From Phycisphaerae bacterium (GTDB lineage: Bacteria > Planctomycetota > Phycisphaerae > UBA1845 > CAIVHJ01), in NCBI GenBank assembly GCA_022072405.1, contig JAJVHX010000017.1, positions 1-64,000 of the forward strand: DNA of 64,000 nucleotides, in the 5' to 3' direction. Position 1 is the stretch's first letter. Every line of letters starts with the position of its first letter. Below, one piece after another: positions 9,443 to 18,461 of the stretch. The notes under the pieces were generated by a model, which was not told the origin of the DNA, did not search any database, and saw only the letters and a list, made by a program, of their open reading frames with translations. The translations under genes and the position numbers were made by a program.

Positions 9443-10488
9443 ACGAAGAACGCAGTCGTGATTATCGAGTGGGCATGTTCATCAGTCTGGCGATGGTGAT
9501 ATTGGCGGTGCTGATTCTGCTTTATGGCGAAGAACCCAAGTGGTTCTGGTCAACCAAGTGGAAACTGGAAGTCAGCGTGAAGAAACCTCAGGGTATTGAG
9601 GAAGGTACTCCGGTTTTTCTGGAAGGCGTCAAAGTGGGGCGGGTTGCAGAGATTCGCTTGCGCAATCCCAAGCAGCCGGACGAGGGAGCCATCGTGGTGG
9701 TGGAGGTTGAGGAACAGCATCGCATACCGATCGAATCCACGGCCAGTCTGCATCCGAAATTCGGGTTTGATAAAGGGGCGATTCAGATCGTCGCCCCGTC
9801 CCGGGCTACGGATGCGCTGCCCATCGGTCCGCCGGCGCCGGTGATTCAGGGGCGGATGGTGGGGGCTTTGGAGAGCATTGTACCGGAAGAGTTTATTACG
9901 AATATGACGGCCGCCGTCGAGCAGATCGGCAATCTGGGCGGTGAATTAAAGCCGGTGCTGACCAATCTGAATTTATTGCTGGAACCGCGCACCACCGAGG
10001 AGGTGGATCGTTCGGCGGAGCAGATGGTGGCCAATATCAGTACCCTGGTGCAGCGCATGGATGCCAGTTTCAAACATGTCAATACGGTGCTTGGTGATGA
10101 AGCGGTGCAGATGGATCTGAAGACTACGATCGCCACTTTACGGCAGACTGCTGAGTCACTCAAGCAATTGGTGAACAATACCGATCAACGGATTGAGAAG
10201 CTGACCATTCGAGCCGATGAAACGATGGTCAATCTGAATGACCAGGTAACACAGGTGGCTAGAAAATTGGCGGACACGCTGGATAATATGTCGGGCGTCT
10301 TGTCGGAGCTGGATACCATGGCCAGCGCGGTCAACCAGGGGCAGGGCCTGTTGGGCAAGATCATTCACGATCCGAAAATGTATGAAGAACTGCTCACCAG
10401 CATCGATGAGCTGGAACAATTGCTGATCGAGCTGCGCAAGCTGGCGGCCTCGATACAGACCGACGGTCTGAAAACCAAGCTGCGCTGA
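9439..10488 (+). CDS. mlaD: MCE-domain (MlaD-like) lipid-binding subunit
   Basis: A single N-terminal membrane helix (about residues 13-31) anchors a periplasmic MCE domain at about 40-120 (KKPQGIEEGTPVFLEGVKVGRVAEI). A long helical tail follows (about 150-349), rich in heptad-like patterns, longer than the E. coli MlaD of about 180 residues and closer to needle-type MCE proteins. It should form a hexameric ring with MlaE and MlaF. The start is GTG overlapping the mlaF stop codon. The long tail could bridge part of the periplasm, which is an inference from length and helical pattern. Confidence 0.9.
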   Translation: MNEERSRDYRVGMFISLAMVILAVLILLYGEEPKWFWSTKWKLEVSVKKPQGIEEGTPVFLEGVKVGRVAEIRLRNPKQPDEGAIVVVEVEEQHRIPIESTASLHPKFGFDKGAIQIVAPSRATDALPIGPPAPVIQGRMVGALESIVPEEFITNMTAAVEQIGNLGGELKPVLTNLNLLLEPRTTEEVDRSAEQMVANISTLVQRMDASFKHVNTVLGDEAVQMDLKTTIATLRQTAESLKQLVNNTDQRIEKLTIRADETMVNLNDQVTQVARKLADTLDNMSGVLSELDTMASAVNQGQGLLGKIIHDPKMYEELLTSIDELEQLLIELRKLAASIQTDGLKTKLR

Positions 10489-10570
10489 TGCGTAATAAAG
10501 TCAGAAATTATCTAACTATCCTGTTGTCGTGCAGTCGAATCATCCAGAATCAGCCGGATTGTGGCCCCCG

Positions 10571-12031
10571 TTATTTCAAAGCCCGTTTGAGGATTTTACC
10601 GGTGGGACTGCGGGGCAGGTCGGTGCTGATGGTGATTTCACGAGGGACTTTGAAGCTGGCCAGTCGATCACGACAAAAGCTGCGCAGGTCGCTGTCAGTG
10701 CATTGGTGGCCATCCTTGAGGATTACATAGGCGATGGGTACTTCGCCGCGAGACGGGTCGCGTTGGCCGATCACCGCCGCCTCGCTCACCGCAGGATGCT
10801 GCACCAGCACATTTTCAATCTCGCGCGGAAAGACGTTTTCGCCGCCGACAATCATCATCTCCTTGATTCGCCCGGTAATGGAAAGGAATCCCTGGCTATC
10901 CAGCCGGCCCTGATCGCCGGTCTTGAACCAGCCGTCAGTAGTATAGACGGCAGCCGTCTCCTCCGGTTTATGATAGTAACCTTTCATTACCCCTGGCCCG
11001 CGAAACTGAATTTCACCGTCCTGACCCGCTGGCAGGAATTGGCCTTCATGATCAACGATACGGACTTCGCTGTTCGGGATAATACGGCCGACCGCACCCT
11101 CGGCCCGGCTCCAGGGCAGGTTGATTGAGATGACCGGCGAGGTTTCCGTCAGGCCATAACCTTCATTTAGCTGCAATTGATATTTTTCCAGAAAGTGCTG
11201 GCTGGTACCGGTAGGTAATGGTTCACCGCCACTGACAGCCAGGAAAATGGATTTGAAATCCTCCGCCGTGGCGTTCTTCAACCGGCCGATGGCGGCATAC
11301 ATGCTCGGGATGGCCATCAGGATGGAAATCCGCTCCTGCCGCAGGGTCTTGATGGTTTCGGCTGGGCTGAAACGCGGCAGAAAATGGGTGGTCATGCCCA
11401 TATAGAGTGGCAAGAGTGTGAGTGCGGTCAGACCAAAAATATGAAAAGGGGGCAGTACGGACAACAGCACATGGTCCGATTGGATCTGCGCATGGCTGAT
11501 ACTGTCGCGGCAATTGGAAAATAGATTTCCATGAGTCAGCTCGACCCCTTTGGGTAGTCCGGACGTACCAGAGGTATAGAGGATGACCGCGGTTCGTTCC
11601 GGCGGCAGCTCCGGCACCCGGGGTTGAGGCAGAAACTTAGCCAGCAGGTAGCGGCCTTTCAGCCCGGCATCTTCCAGATAGAGAATCGGAACGCCCAGAG
11701 CAGCTGCCTGCTCTGCGAAATATTTAATAGTGATAATCAGGTCCAGCCCGGCGTCGGCGACGATGGCTTGCAGTTCGGCGGTCTGCAGCAGGAAATTGAG
11801 CGACACCGCTTCGCGGTCGGCCCACCAGCAACCCAGCAAAGTGCCGGCGAAGGCGGTCGAACCGGGCAACATCAGGCCGATTCGCGGACAGCGGGAGTGG
11901 CGCCGAATCACCCCTCGCATGACCTGAGCAAAGGTAGTAAGCTGATGGTAAGTGAGTCGGCGAAGCGGGTCTGCCGCCGCGAGTTTGTCGGCGTGTTGAT
12001 CAGCCTGTTCGAGAAAACGTTCCAGTAGCAT
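10571..12031 (-). CDS. AMP-forming acyl-CoA synthetase / ligase
   Basis: This is an ANL-superfamily adenylating enzyme that would activate a carboxylic acid, likely a fatty acid, to acyl-AMP and then acyl-CoA. Motifs: LYTSGTSGLPKGVELTH (P-loop-like A3), NEGYGLTETSP (A5), GWFKTGDQGRLD (A7), GRIKEMMIVGGENVFPREIE (A8) and the catalytic Lys in PTGKILKRAL at the C-terminus. The ATG at 12031 has GGGAG eight bases before it and lies downstream of the promoter, so the longer frame from 12115 is unlikely. At 486 residues it is slightly short for FadD. Substrate is not predictable. No acyl carrier or transferase gene adjoins it. Confidence 0.9.
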   Translation of the reverse strand: MLLERFLEQADQHADKLAAADPLRRLTYHQLTTFAQVMRGVIRRHSRCPRIGLMLPGSTAFAGTLLGCWWADREAVSLNFLLQTAELQAIVADAGLDLIITIKYFAEQAAALGVPILYLEDAGLKGRYLLAKFLPQPRVPELPPERTAVILYTSGTSGLPKGVELTHGNLFSNCRDSISHAQIQSDHVLLSVLPPFHIFGLTALTLLPLYMGMTTHFLPRFSPAETIKTLRQERISILMAIPSMYAAIGRLKNATAEDFKSIFLAVSGGEPLPTGTSQHFLEKYQLQLNEGYGLTETSPVISINLPWSRAEGAVGRIIPNSEVRIVDHEGQFLPAGQDGEIQFRGPGVMKGYYHKPEETAAVYTTDGWFKTGDQGRLDSQGFLSITGRIKEMMIVGGENVFPREIENVLVQHPAVSEAAVIGQRDPSRGEVPIAYVILKDGHQCTDSDLRSFCRDRLASFKVPREITISTDLPRSPTGKILKRALK

Positions 12032-12062
12032 ATGGCCAACTCCCGGCTCGTGCGAAGCGTAA

Positions 12063-12091
12063 AGTATGATAGTTCGTGATCTAACTGGCAA
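12063..12091 (-). promoter_or_regulatory. Sigma70-type promoter of the acyl-CoA synthetase gene
   Basis: On the minus strand TTGCCA (12086-12091) and CATACT (12063-12068) are 17 bases apart. The start of transcription would lie near 12056, about 25 bases before the ATG at 12031. Confidence 0.5.
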
Positions 12092-12105
12092 GCGAGGTAT
12101 TGCGG

Positions 12106-12894
12106 ATGTGTTCAAAATTTCGATCCGGAATCCTGAGCAGCACGATGGTGGTAATTCTGCTGGTTTCTGGTTGTCACAATCCTACCGGCAGCGCCACCCA
12201 GCGGATTGATCAGGCGGCGAGTTATTATCGACTGGGCCGTTTTGCGGAATCGAATCAGCTGGTCACCAGTGTGCTGCAGGATGGGGGCCCCCAGGGACAG
12301 CAGGCGGAGGCGCACTATCTGCGGGCCTTGTGTCAGGTGCGTCTGGAAAACAGTCCCGCAGCCGAATTTGATTTGCGACGGGCGCTGAACCTGACACGCG
12401 ATGAACTCCTTGAAGGAAAGGTTTACGCCCAACTGGGACATCTGGCTCTGACGCGGGAGGATTTCAGCGCGGCGGCAGATTACTATGCAGATGCCGTGAA
12501 GAAACTGCCCAATCAGCCACCGAAAGACGAAATTTATCTGCGCTGGGGTGAAGCCCTGCAGAAACAGGGACGATGGCGTGAAGCCCGGAATATCCTGCCG
12601 AAAGTCTGGTACGAATTTCCGGGAGGACCCTATGCCCAGGCCGCCCGCGATAAGCACGATTGGCCTTATGAATATTTTTCGATCCAGTGCGGGACATTCG
12701 GCCAGTTGACCAACGCCCAGCAACTCGTCGAACAGCTCCGGCCCAATCGCTTCAATCCCGCCCTCCGCCAGCAACGCACCGGCAGCAATGTTCGCCATGT
12801 GGTCTATGTAGGTAACTATTCGAACTATCTCGATGCCACCGCCGACCTGGTTCGGGTCCGCGCCGTTGTCGCCGATGCTTTCATCGTTCCCTGA
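12106..12894 (+). CDS. Lipoprotein with TPR repeats and a SPOR-like C-terminal domain
   Basis: The ATG at 12106 follows GAGGT by about seven bases; a TTG at 12100 lies too near that site. The signal peptide ends in the lipobox LVSGC. Residues 30-175 contain TPR-like helical pairs (YYRLGRFAESNQLVTSVLQ, YAQLGHLALTREDFSAAADY). The last 75 residues resemble a SPOR domain: FSIQCGTFGQLTNAQQLVEQL, then VVYVGNYSNYLDATADLVRV. SPOR domains bind denuded septal peptidoglycan, so the protein may sit at division sites. The SPOR call is by eye. It is divergent from the acyl-CoA synthetase gene and 78 bases before the flippase gene. Confidence 0.8.
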   Translation: MCSKFRSGILSSTMVVILLVSGCHNPTGSATQRIDQAASYYRLGRFAESNQLVTSVLQDGGPQGQQAEAHYLRALCQVRLENSPAAEFDLRRALNLTRDELLEGKVYAQLGHLALTREDFSAAADYYADAVKKLPNQPPKDEIYLRWGEALQKQGRWREARNILPKVWYEFPGGPYAQAARDKHDWPYEYFSIQCGTFGQLTNAQQLVEQLRPNRFNPALRQQRTGSNVRHVVYVGNYSNYLDATADLVRVRAVVADAFIVP

Positions 12895-12909
12895 GATAAA
12901 TGTCATATA

Positions 12910-12937
12910 TTGAAACACCGCCGCGAAAGCTGATACT
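12910..12937 (+). promoter_or_regulatory. Candidate promoter of the flippase gene
   Basis: TTGAAA (12910-12915) and GATACT (12932-12937) are 16 bases apart. A start near 12944 would leave about 29 bases before the ATG at 12973, which supports that ATG over the one at 12955. Confidence 0.4.
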
Positions 12938-12972
12938 TGCGGTTTTTTGGATGGATGCGGAAAGAAAAAGTG

Positions 12973-14589
12973 ATGGATTCGCAGAATGATCCGCCACCCG
13001 TCGTCGCCATACAGCCGCGCTGGCAAAAACGGATCGGCTGGTATCTGGGTCTGTTCACTCCTGATTCGCTGACGCGATCACTGGCGGTCTATCTCACCAC
13101 CAATGGCCTGCTCCGCGCTGGTGGCGTGATGCGCGGTGTGGTGCTGACCTGGTTAATGCTGCAGCAGGAATTCGGGATTTATCAACTGGGGCTGCTGCTG
13201 ATCAATGTTCTACTCCCGTTGTTCAGTACCGGGTTGTATGACGGTATCGCCCGCTACATCCCGCAATATGAAGCCCGTGGGGAGTTGCGTCGGTTCATTT
13301 TTCAGGCACTGGTCTTCAGTGCCATGATCGGCCTGGGGGTTTGTTGCGTCGCCTACCTGCTGCTGCCAATATTCTCGGGAGCTGTATTTGGATCCTTGGC
13401 TGCGTTCGGTGAGCAGACCAGCAGCCGCTGGGCAACGCAAACGGATGAAGCTTCGCTGGCCCGTGTCGTGGTGCTGACGGTCGCCAGCCTGGTTATTTAT
13501 CATCTGATACTGGCGGTGTTGCGCGGGCAACGGTATTTCCGGGCCGTCAGTTGGATGGAACTGAGCGCCGGCGTCATTTTTACTATACCGGCTATCCTGA
13601 TCGCTACCTTGGGGGGCGGGTCGGCCGAACGCATACTGGGATTATACGCATTAAGCAATGTCGCCAGTGCGGCTGCATTTGGCGGTGTCGCGTTGTGGGG
13701 CGTTTATCGCCGCACGGATACACCCCAGATGTTAAACAGTAAAGTCGAATTGCGCGGGTTGTGGCGATTCAGTATCTGGGCCGGATTGGGAGCAGTGTTA
13801 TGGCAGCTGGTGCAGGCTTATCCGGCGTGGCATCTCAATCGTCTGGCAGGTACGCAAAGCCTGGCAACCTTCAGTGGTATGAAACTCTTCGCGCAACTCA
13901 GCCAATTGGCGCCAGCAGCCATGAGCGTCGCCATTCTTGGGGCGGTGAGCAAAACCTGGGAAAGTGCCGGTCGTGCAGCAGCACTGCAGCAATTGGAACT
14001 AGCCACTAAAGCCGGGTTGGGCGCGGTGGTGGTCTTGTCATTATGGGTAGGCACGGCGGGGAAATTGCTGGTCTATCTTTTCAGCGCGGAGTATCGAGGT
14101 GGGGCGGCGATAATTCCACCGTTGCTGCTTAGCCATCTGCTGGCGGGCGGATTGAGCCTGATCACCATTCGATTGCAGCTATTGGAAAACAGTCGTACCA
14201 TTTTCGCCGGCTGGTTGGCGGGTTGCGGAGTTGCAGTGCTGAGCAGTTTTCTACTGATCGAGCCGAATGATCCGTCGGGCGCGCTGATCGGCGCGGGTTG
14301 GTCGGGGGTCTGGGCTACTGCGACGGTACTGGTTGTTGTATTAGTAGACCTCGGTCGTGGAGCGATGTTGCCGAATCGGGGCACATTACTGATTCTGGCG
14401 GCTATGTGGTTTCTGGCTGCTCCCGCCGGCATCATGTGGGCCGGCAGCGTGATCCTGCTGTTACTTATGTTCTCCACCCGACTCATTCTAAGTTCGGACG
14501 AAAAACAACAACTGCTCCAGCTGTTTCGTAACTTCCGCACCGCTCTGCATAAGCCGCTGATTGCGGATGCACCAGCGGATCAGGTCTGA
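12973..14589 (+). CDS. Oligosaccharide flippase / polysaccharide biosynthesis membrane protein
   Basis: This is a polytopic protein of about 538 residues with some 12-14 predicted membrane helices and an MOP-superfamily layout. Its N-terminal segment (GLLRAGGVMRGVVLTWLMLQQ...YQLGLLLINVL) resembles the RfbX/Wzx-like start where a first helix pair precedes a loop. Such proteins flip lipid-linked oligosaccharides across the inner membrane. Two in-frame ATGs compete (12955 and 12973); neither has a strong ribosome site and the promoter position favours the second. Its polysaccharide partners in this window (WecA-like, O-antigen ligase) are about 46 kb away, so it may serve a different glycan. Confidence 0.8.
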   Translation: MDSQNDPPPVVAIQPRWQKRIGWYLGLFTPDSLTRSLAVYLTTNGLLRAGGVMRGVVLTWLMLQQEFGIYQLGLLLINVLLPLFSTGLYDGIARYIPQYEARGELRRFIFQALVFSAMIGLGVCCVAYLLLPIFSGAVFGSLAAFGEQTSSRWATQTDEASLARVVVLTVASLVIYHLILAVLRGQRYFRAVSWMELSAGVIFTIPAILIATLGGGSAERILGLYALSNVASAAAFGGVALWGVYRRTDTPQMLNSKVELRGLWRFSIWAGLGAVLWQLVQAYPAWHLNRLAGTQSLATFSGMKLFAQLSQLAPAAMSVAILGAVSKTWESAGRAAALQQLELATKAGLGAVVVLSLWVGTAGKLLVYLFSAEYRGGAAIIPPLLLSHLLAGGLSLITIRLQLLENSRTIFAGWLAGCGVAVLSSFLLIEPNDPSGALIGAGWSGVWATATVLVVVLVDLGRGAMLPNRGTLLILAAMWFLAAPAGIMWAGSVILLLLMFSTRLILSSDEKQQLLQLFRNFRTALHKPLIADAPADQV

Positions 14590-14724
14590 TAAATGTATGG
14601 GGAAAGTCCATCCCGCCTCCTGAGACAGAAATAGCCTGCAATCACAGATAACCAACCATTCCCAATTAGCCGATAGCAGGATTGGTATCACGGACCCTGT
14701 ACCATTTTTCGAGGCCGAATCCAT

Positions 14725-15993
14725 ATGGGGCTGGAGCGAATAACCCATCAACACCGCAAGGAGCGCTATCGCCAAGCCATGCGTGCCTTCGACGGCCGAG
14801 ATTACTCACTGGCCGGTGAACGATTTGCCGAATTGGCCGGTGATAGCGATCTGGTCGGTCATCTCAGTCGCTACTATGCCGCCGAATGTTTTTTGCGGCT
14901 GGGATTGGAATGCATGACCCAGAGCGATTATGGCTCAGCAGCGGGAGCATTTCATTTGGCGATCAAGTTCAACCCGCGCAGCGACTCACTTTGCAGATAC
15001 CTGGCTTGCTGTTTTGCACGGTTACAACAATACGACCGCGCTGCTCATCACAGTGATCGTGAAGTCAGCTTGAGCCCTGATGCAGAAGCACCGCGTATCC
15101 GCCTGGCGCTGGCCCAATGGCGTGATGGCCAGCCCGAGCGAGCGCTCCAGACGCTTCGTGAGGGACTGGCGTTACAGCCGGATCAATCGAATTGTCAATT
15201 TCAACTGGGTGTTCTGCATGCCGCCCGCGAAGAATATGCCGACGCCCTGGCCGCATTCAATAGCGTATTGCAGCAGCAGCCCGAACAGGTTGATGTCCTG
15301 CTTCACGCCGCACTTTGCTACGGTGCGACGCAGCAAGCGGACCGGGCAGAACAACTGCTCACCACGGCTCAGCGGTTACGACCGCAGGATGCACGCATTG
15401 CCCTTTATCTGGCACTTGCCCGGCAGGCGCTCGATCAACCGGCGGTGCTGCCAACCTTGCGGCTCAGTGTTCCAACGGCCTCACCGGCAGTGGATATCGC
15501 GGCAGTCGAGGAACTCACCGAGTTGGTCAGCAATGAGCCGGAAGTGGTCGATGCTTTCATCCATCTGCCGCCGGAGGGCACGGATGAGAATATTTACGAA
15601 TTGCTCGCAGCCGTAGTCGAACGGGCCATGAATCATCAGCCCTACCGGGCCGAGTTATATTTCCATCAGGCCCGGTTGTATGCCCGTATGGGGCGCACCG
15701 AACAAGCCATCGCCTCCTGCGAAAAGGCCGTCGAAATCGACCCGCAGATGGTCCAGGCGCTGATTACCCTGGGCAAGTTGTATCGTGAAACGGATCGCAA
15801 CGCCGATGCCACCCAGCGCCTCGAACAGGTGCTGGCGATGGGCTACCAGTACGCAGATGTCTATTTCCATCTGGGCTGTGCCTATCGTGATCAAGGCCAA
15901 ACAGAACGGGCCCGCCGCTTTCTGGAAGCAGCGTTGCGAGTGAATAGTCGTTATACCGCCGCGCAGGAAGCGTTGCAGACACTGGCGGCGTAA
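14725..15993 (+). CDS. TPR-repeat protein
   Basis: This 422-residue soluble protein consists mostly of tetratricopeptide repeats, with clear examples at about 75-170 (LRYLACC-like helices) and 305-415 (AELYFHQARLYARMGRTEQA, ALITLGKLYRETDRNADA, VYFHLGCAYRDQGQTERARR). A less regular insert around 240-290 is acidic. No signal peptide or enzyme domain is visible, so it probably acts as a cytoplasmic scaffold. A second TPR gene starts 14 bases after its stop and is likely in the same operon. GAGG stands about ten bases before the ATG. The binding partner is unknown. Confidence 0.85.
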   Translation: MGLERITHQHRKERYRQAMRAFDGRDYSLAGERFAELAGDSDLVGHLSRYYAAECFLRLGLECMTQSDYGSAAGAFHLAIKFNPRSDSLCRYLACCFARLQQYDRAAHHSDREVSLSPDAEAPRIRLALAQWRDGQPERALQTLREGLALQPDQSNCQFQLGVLHAAREEYADALAAFNSVLQQQPEQVDVLLHAALCYGATQQADRAEQLLTTAQRLRPQDARIALYLALARQALDQPAVLPTLRLSVPTASPAVDIAAVEELTELVSNEPEVVDAFIHLPPEGTDENIYELLAAVVERAMNHQPYRAELYFHQARLYARMGRTEQAIASCEKAVEIDPQMVQALITLGKLYRETDRNADATQRLEQVLAMGYQYADVYFHLGCAYRDQGQTERARRFLEAALRVNSRYTAAQEALQTLAA

Positions 15994-16007
15994 GAGGAAT
16001 AGCGCTC

Positions 16008-17708
16008 ATGTCATATTTGCTGGAAATTGTGGGGCGTGGGTTGATCAGCAGCCTGCAGGGTGCCCTGCGCAGCAAATGGCCGGACGTGAGTCACCTGACC
16101 CTGGCCGAACTGCACGACAAGGTTCAACAGCACCCCGAAGAAGTGGAGGCAGAAACGCTGCTGGGCTTGAAATTACTGGAGCAGCAGGAGTATATGGCTG
16201 CCAAGCACCATTTTGAGCAGGTTATCAGCCAAGATGACGAAGCCATAGATGCAATTCTGGGTCTGGCGGCGGTGGAAGACCAGCTGGGTCAGGTTTCGGC
16301 GGCTCTGGCCTGGTTGAACGAAGCCCGATTGATTCACATTTTGGATCCGGTGATTCTCTTCTGCATCGGATTTTGCCAGGAAAAACTGAATAACGACGAA
16401 GAAGCGCTGAAAGCGTATCGGGCGGCGCTAAGGGCTTGCCCGGAACTGCGCAATAGTCATGAACGCCTGGCAGCGATCTTTCTGCGTCGCGGAACATTCG
16501 ACCTGGCCCGATACCATTACGAACAACTGGTCAGCCTCGAGCCCGATCGCGTAGCCGATCGGCTGGCGTTGGCTAATCTCTATCTGAAAACCGGCGAAAC
16601 GGAACGCGCCATCCAGCATTATGAAGAAGCGATCGCCCGCGATCCGGACAACTGGGCACTGCAGGATGATCTGGTTACCATGCTCGAGAAACAGGGGCTG
16701 ATCCGGGAAGCCATCGAGCAATTGCATCAGATGATTAACACGCAACCGGATTTTGCGGATCATTATCTGCGACTGGGTGATCTCTATGGCCAGGCGGGTG
16801 ACTTGACCGCGGCGCAACAATCCCTGGAACGGGCGTTACAACTCCAGCCCGAATATCTCGAAGCCATGGTCAAACTGGGGACAGTACAATTGCGTCGCGG
16901 AGAATATGTCGAAGCGGCCGGCTGGTTCGGCAAAGCAGTGGAAATCAATGATCGTCTGCTCACCGCGTGTGTGGGATTGGGTGTGGCCCAATTCCAGGCC
17001 GGTCGACCGACGGAGGGCATGAACAGTCTGGAGCTGGCGGCGCGTATCGAACCTAATTCCACGCTGCTCTTCAGCGAAACAGCCCGTATGCAGCTTAAAG
17101 CGGCCGTCAATGATCAGGTGGAACGTTACCTCGGCGCCTCGGCTGTTCCTGAAGCCACGCCGTCCCGGCGAGACCAGGCCCTGCAACTGATCGACAAGCA
17201 GATTGAACGCCATCAGCGGGCTATTTGTCGCTCACCCAGCCACGCCGATCTGCATTATCGCCTGGGCATGTTATTGAAAAATCGCGGTCGTCTGCCGGAG
17301 GCGATCGACTCGTTCCAGGAAGCGGTACGGATCAACCCCAATTACGAAAAAGCCCTGATCAAGCTGGGGTTGGCGCTGCGGGAATCGAATCGCCTCGACG
17401 AAGCGCTGACCGTGTTCAGGAAAGCCAACGATATCAATCCCCAGGATGCACAGATGCACTATCAGCTGGGTCTGTTATTCGCGGAAAAACATCTGTTTGA
17501 ACTCGCCATTGAGCATTTCCAGAAAGCGCAGAAAGGGCTATTGAGCTTTCCCGATTTGAAAGCCAATCTGTCGCTGGCCCTGCAAAACGCCGGATTGCTC
17601 GATCGAGCCGAAATTAACTGGCGACGGATATGTGAACTGGATAACCTCGACCAGTCAGGTTCGGACGCCGGCGAACCCAGTACATCAACCGACCCACTCA
17701 GCAACTAG
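16008..17708 (+). CDS. Large TPR-repeat protein
   Basis: The protein has 566 residues and at least twelve TPR-like units, such as HYEQLVSLEPDRVADRLALA, HYLRLGDLYGQAGDLTAAQQ, LHYRLGMLLKNRGRLPEAID and MHYQLGLLFAEKHLFELAIE. Residues 1-25 are less regular and moderately hydrophobic, without a clear signal peptide. It starts after AGAGGAA, 14 bases downstream of the preceding TPR gene, so the two are probably translated from one mRNA. TPR arrays bind peptides or proteins; no specific function follows. The C-terminus is a short acidic Ser/Asp-rich tail. Confidence 0.87.
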   Translation: MSYLLEIVGRGLISSLQGALRSKWPDVSHLTLAELHDKVQQHPEEVEAETLLGLKLLEQQEYMAAKHHFEQVISQDDEAIDAILGLAAVEDQLGQVSAALAWLNEARLIHILDPVILFCIGFCQEKLNNDEEALKAYRAALRACPELRNSHERLAAIFLRRGTFDLARYHYEQLVSLEPDRVADRLALANLYLKTGETERAIQHYEEAIARDPDNWALQDDLVTMLEKQGLIREAIEQLHQMINTQPDFADHYLRLGDLYGQAGDLTAAQQSLERALQLQPEYLEAMVKLGTVQLRRGEYVEAAGWFGKAVEINDRLLTACVGLGVAQFQAGRPTEGMNSLELAARIEPNSTLLFSETARMQLKAAVNDQVERYLGASAVPEATPSRRDQALQLIDKQIERHQRAICRSPSHADLHYRLGMLLKNRGRLPEAIDSFQEAVRINPNYEKALIKLGLALRESNRLDEALTVFRKANDINPQDAQMHYQLGLLFAEKHLFELAIEHFQKAQKGLLSFPDLKANLSLALQNAGLLDRAEINWRRICELDNLDQSGSDAGEPSTSTDPLSN

Positions 17709-17712
17709 AGTG

Positions 17713-17745
17713 AACTCCCGTTAATTGTTTCGTGGGGTGGGAGTT
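17713..17745 (+). terminator. Hairpin after the TPR gene pair
   Basis: AACTCCC (17713-17719) pairs with GGGAGTT (17739-17745) a few bases after the stop codon at 17708. No T run follows, so termination efficiency is uncertain. Confidence 0.4.
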
Positions 17746-17873
17746 AAGTGTGCCACAATTGCACCCGCCGTGGATAATCGCTGTTTCACACGGTTAACTA
17801 GGCGCGGCGTGGCACATCGCGCGAAGTACTCATCCCGTGGATCAGATAAATGAAACTGCCCTAATCCCTCGGT

Positions 17874-18428
17874 TCAGATATTCCAGAAAACATTGGAACG
17901 CTGTTTGTGATAGCGGTCGACCGCCAGCCGGACTTCGGCGATGGCTTCTTCGGCGCTCGCCCAGCCGAGGGTTTTCGTTTCGGTGCCTTCCAGTTGCTTG
18001 TAGGTGGCGAAGAAATGTTCGACTTCGCGCAGGTAATGGTGGGGTACATCATCCAATTTTTGAAATTCGGCAAAAAGCGGGTCGGTGTTGGGTACGCCCA
18101 GCACTTTGTAATCGTTGTGACCATGGTCGGTCATTTTGAACAGACCGACCACGCGGGCCCGGATCAGGCAGCCGGTGAAGGTCGGTTCGTTGACCATCAC
18201 CAACACATCCAGCGCGTCTCCATCCTCGGCCAGCGTCTGCGGGATAAAACCGTAATCGCCCGGATAATGGCTGGAGGAAAAGAGGTAACGATCCAGCTTG
18301 AATAAGCCGGTTTCCTTATCCAACTCGAATTTGCTCCGTCGTCCCTTAGGGATTTCGACGATCGCGTTAACCACCCGGGGTAGATCGGTTCCCGGGGGCA
18401 CATGCGAATATAGCCCAGCTCCACTCAT
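17874..18428 (-). CDS. ppa: Inorganic pyrophosphatase, family I
   Basis: The 184-residue enzyme hydrolyses pyrophosphate to two phosphates in the cytoplasm and drives biosynthetic reactions. Conserved parts are visible in order: EIPKGRRSKFELDKETG (substrate-binding E and K), LFSSSHYPGDYGFIPQT, and the metal-binding signature EDGDALDVLV at about residues 68-77, where Ala replaces the more common Pro. The length matches the family. The lipoprotein gene on the same strand ends 33 bases upstream, so co-transcription is possible. The ribosome site is weak (AGGAT about 15 bases upstream). Confidence 0.95.
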   Translation of the reverse strand: MSGAGLYSHVPPGTDLPRVVNAIVEIPKGRRSKFELDKETGLFKLDRYLFSSSHYPGDYGFIPQTLAEDGDALDVLVMVNEPTFTGCLIRARVVGLFKMTDHGHNDYKVLGVPNTDPLFAEFQKLDDVPHHYLREVEHFFATYKQLEGTETKTLGWASAEEAIAEVRLAVDRYHKQRSNVFWNI

Positions 18429-18461
18429 AATTGATGAATATCCTGATGGTATGCTATCGAC

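Noticed and set aside
10488..10730. 80-codon plus-strand frame starting at the mlaD stop codon
   Set aside because: It lies opposite the conserved 3' end of the acyl-CoA synthetase gene and reads as its shadow, although its ATG overlaps the mlaD stop.
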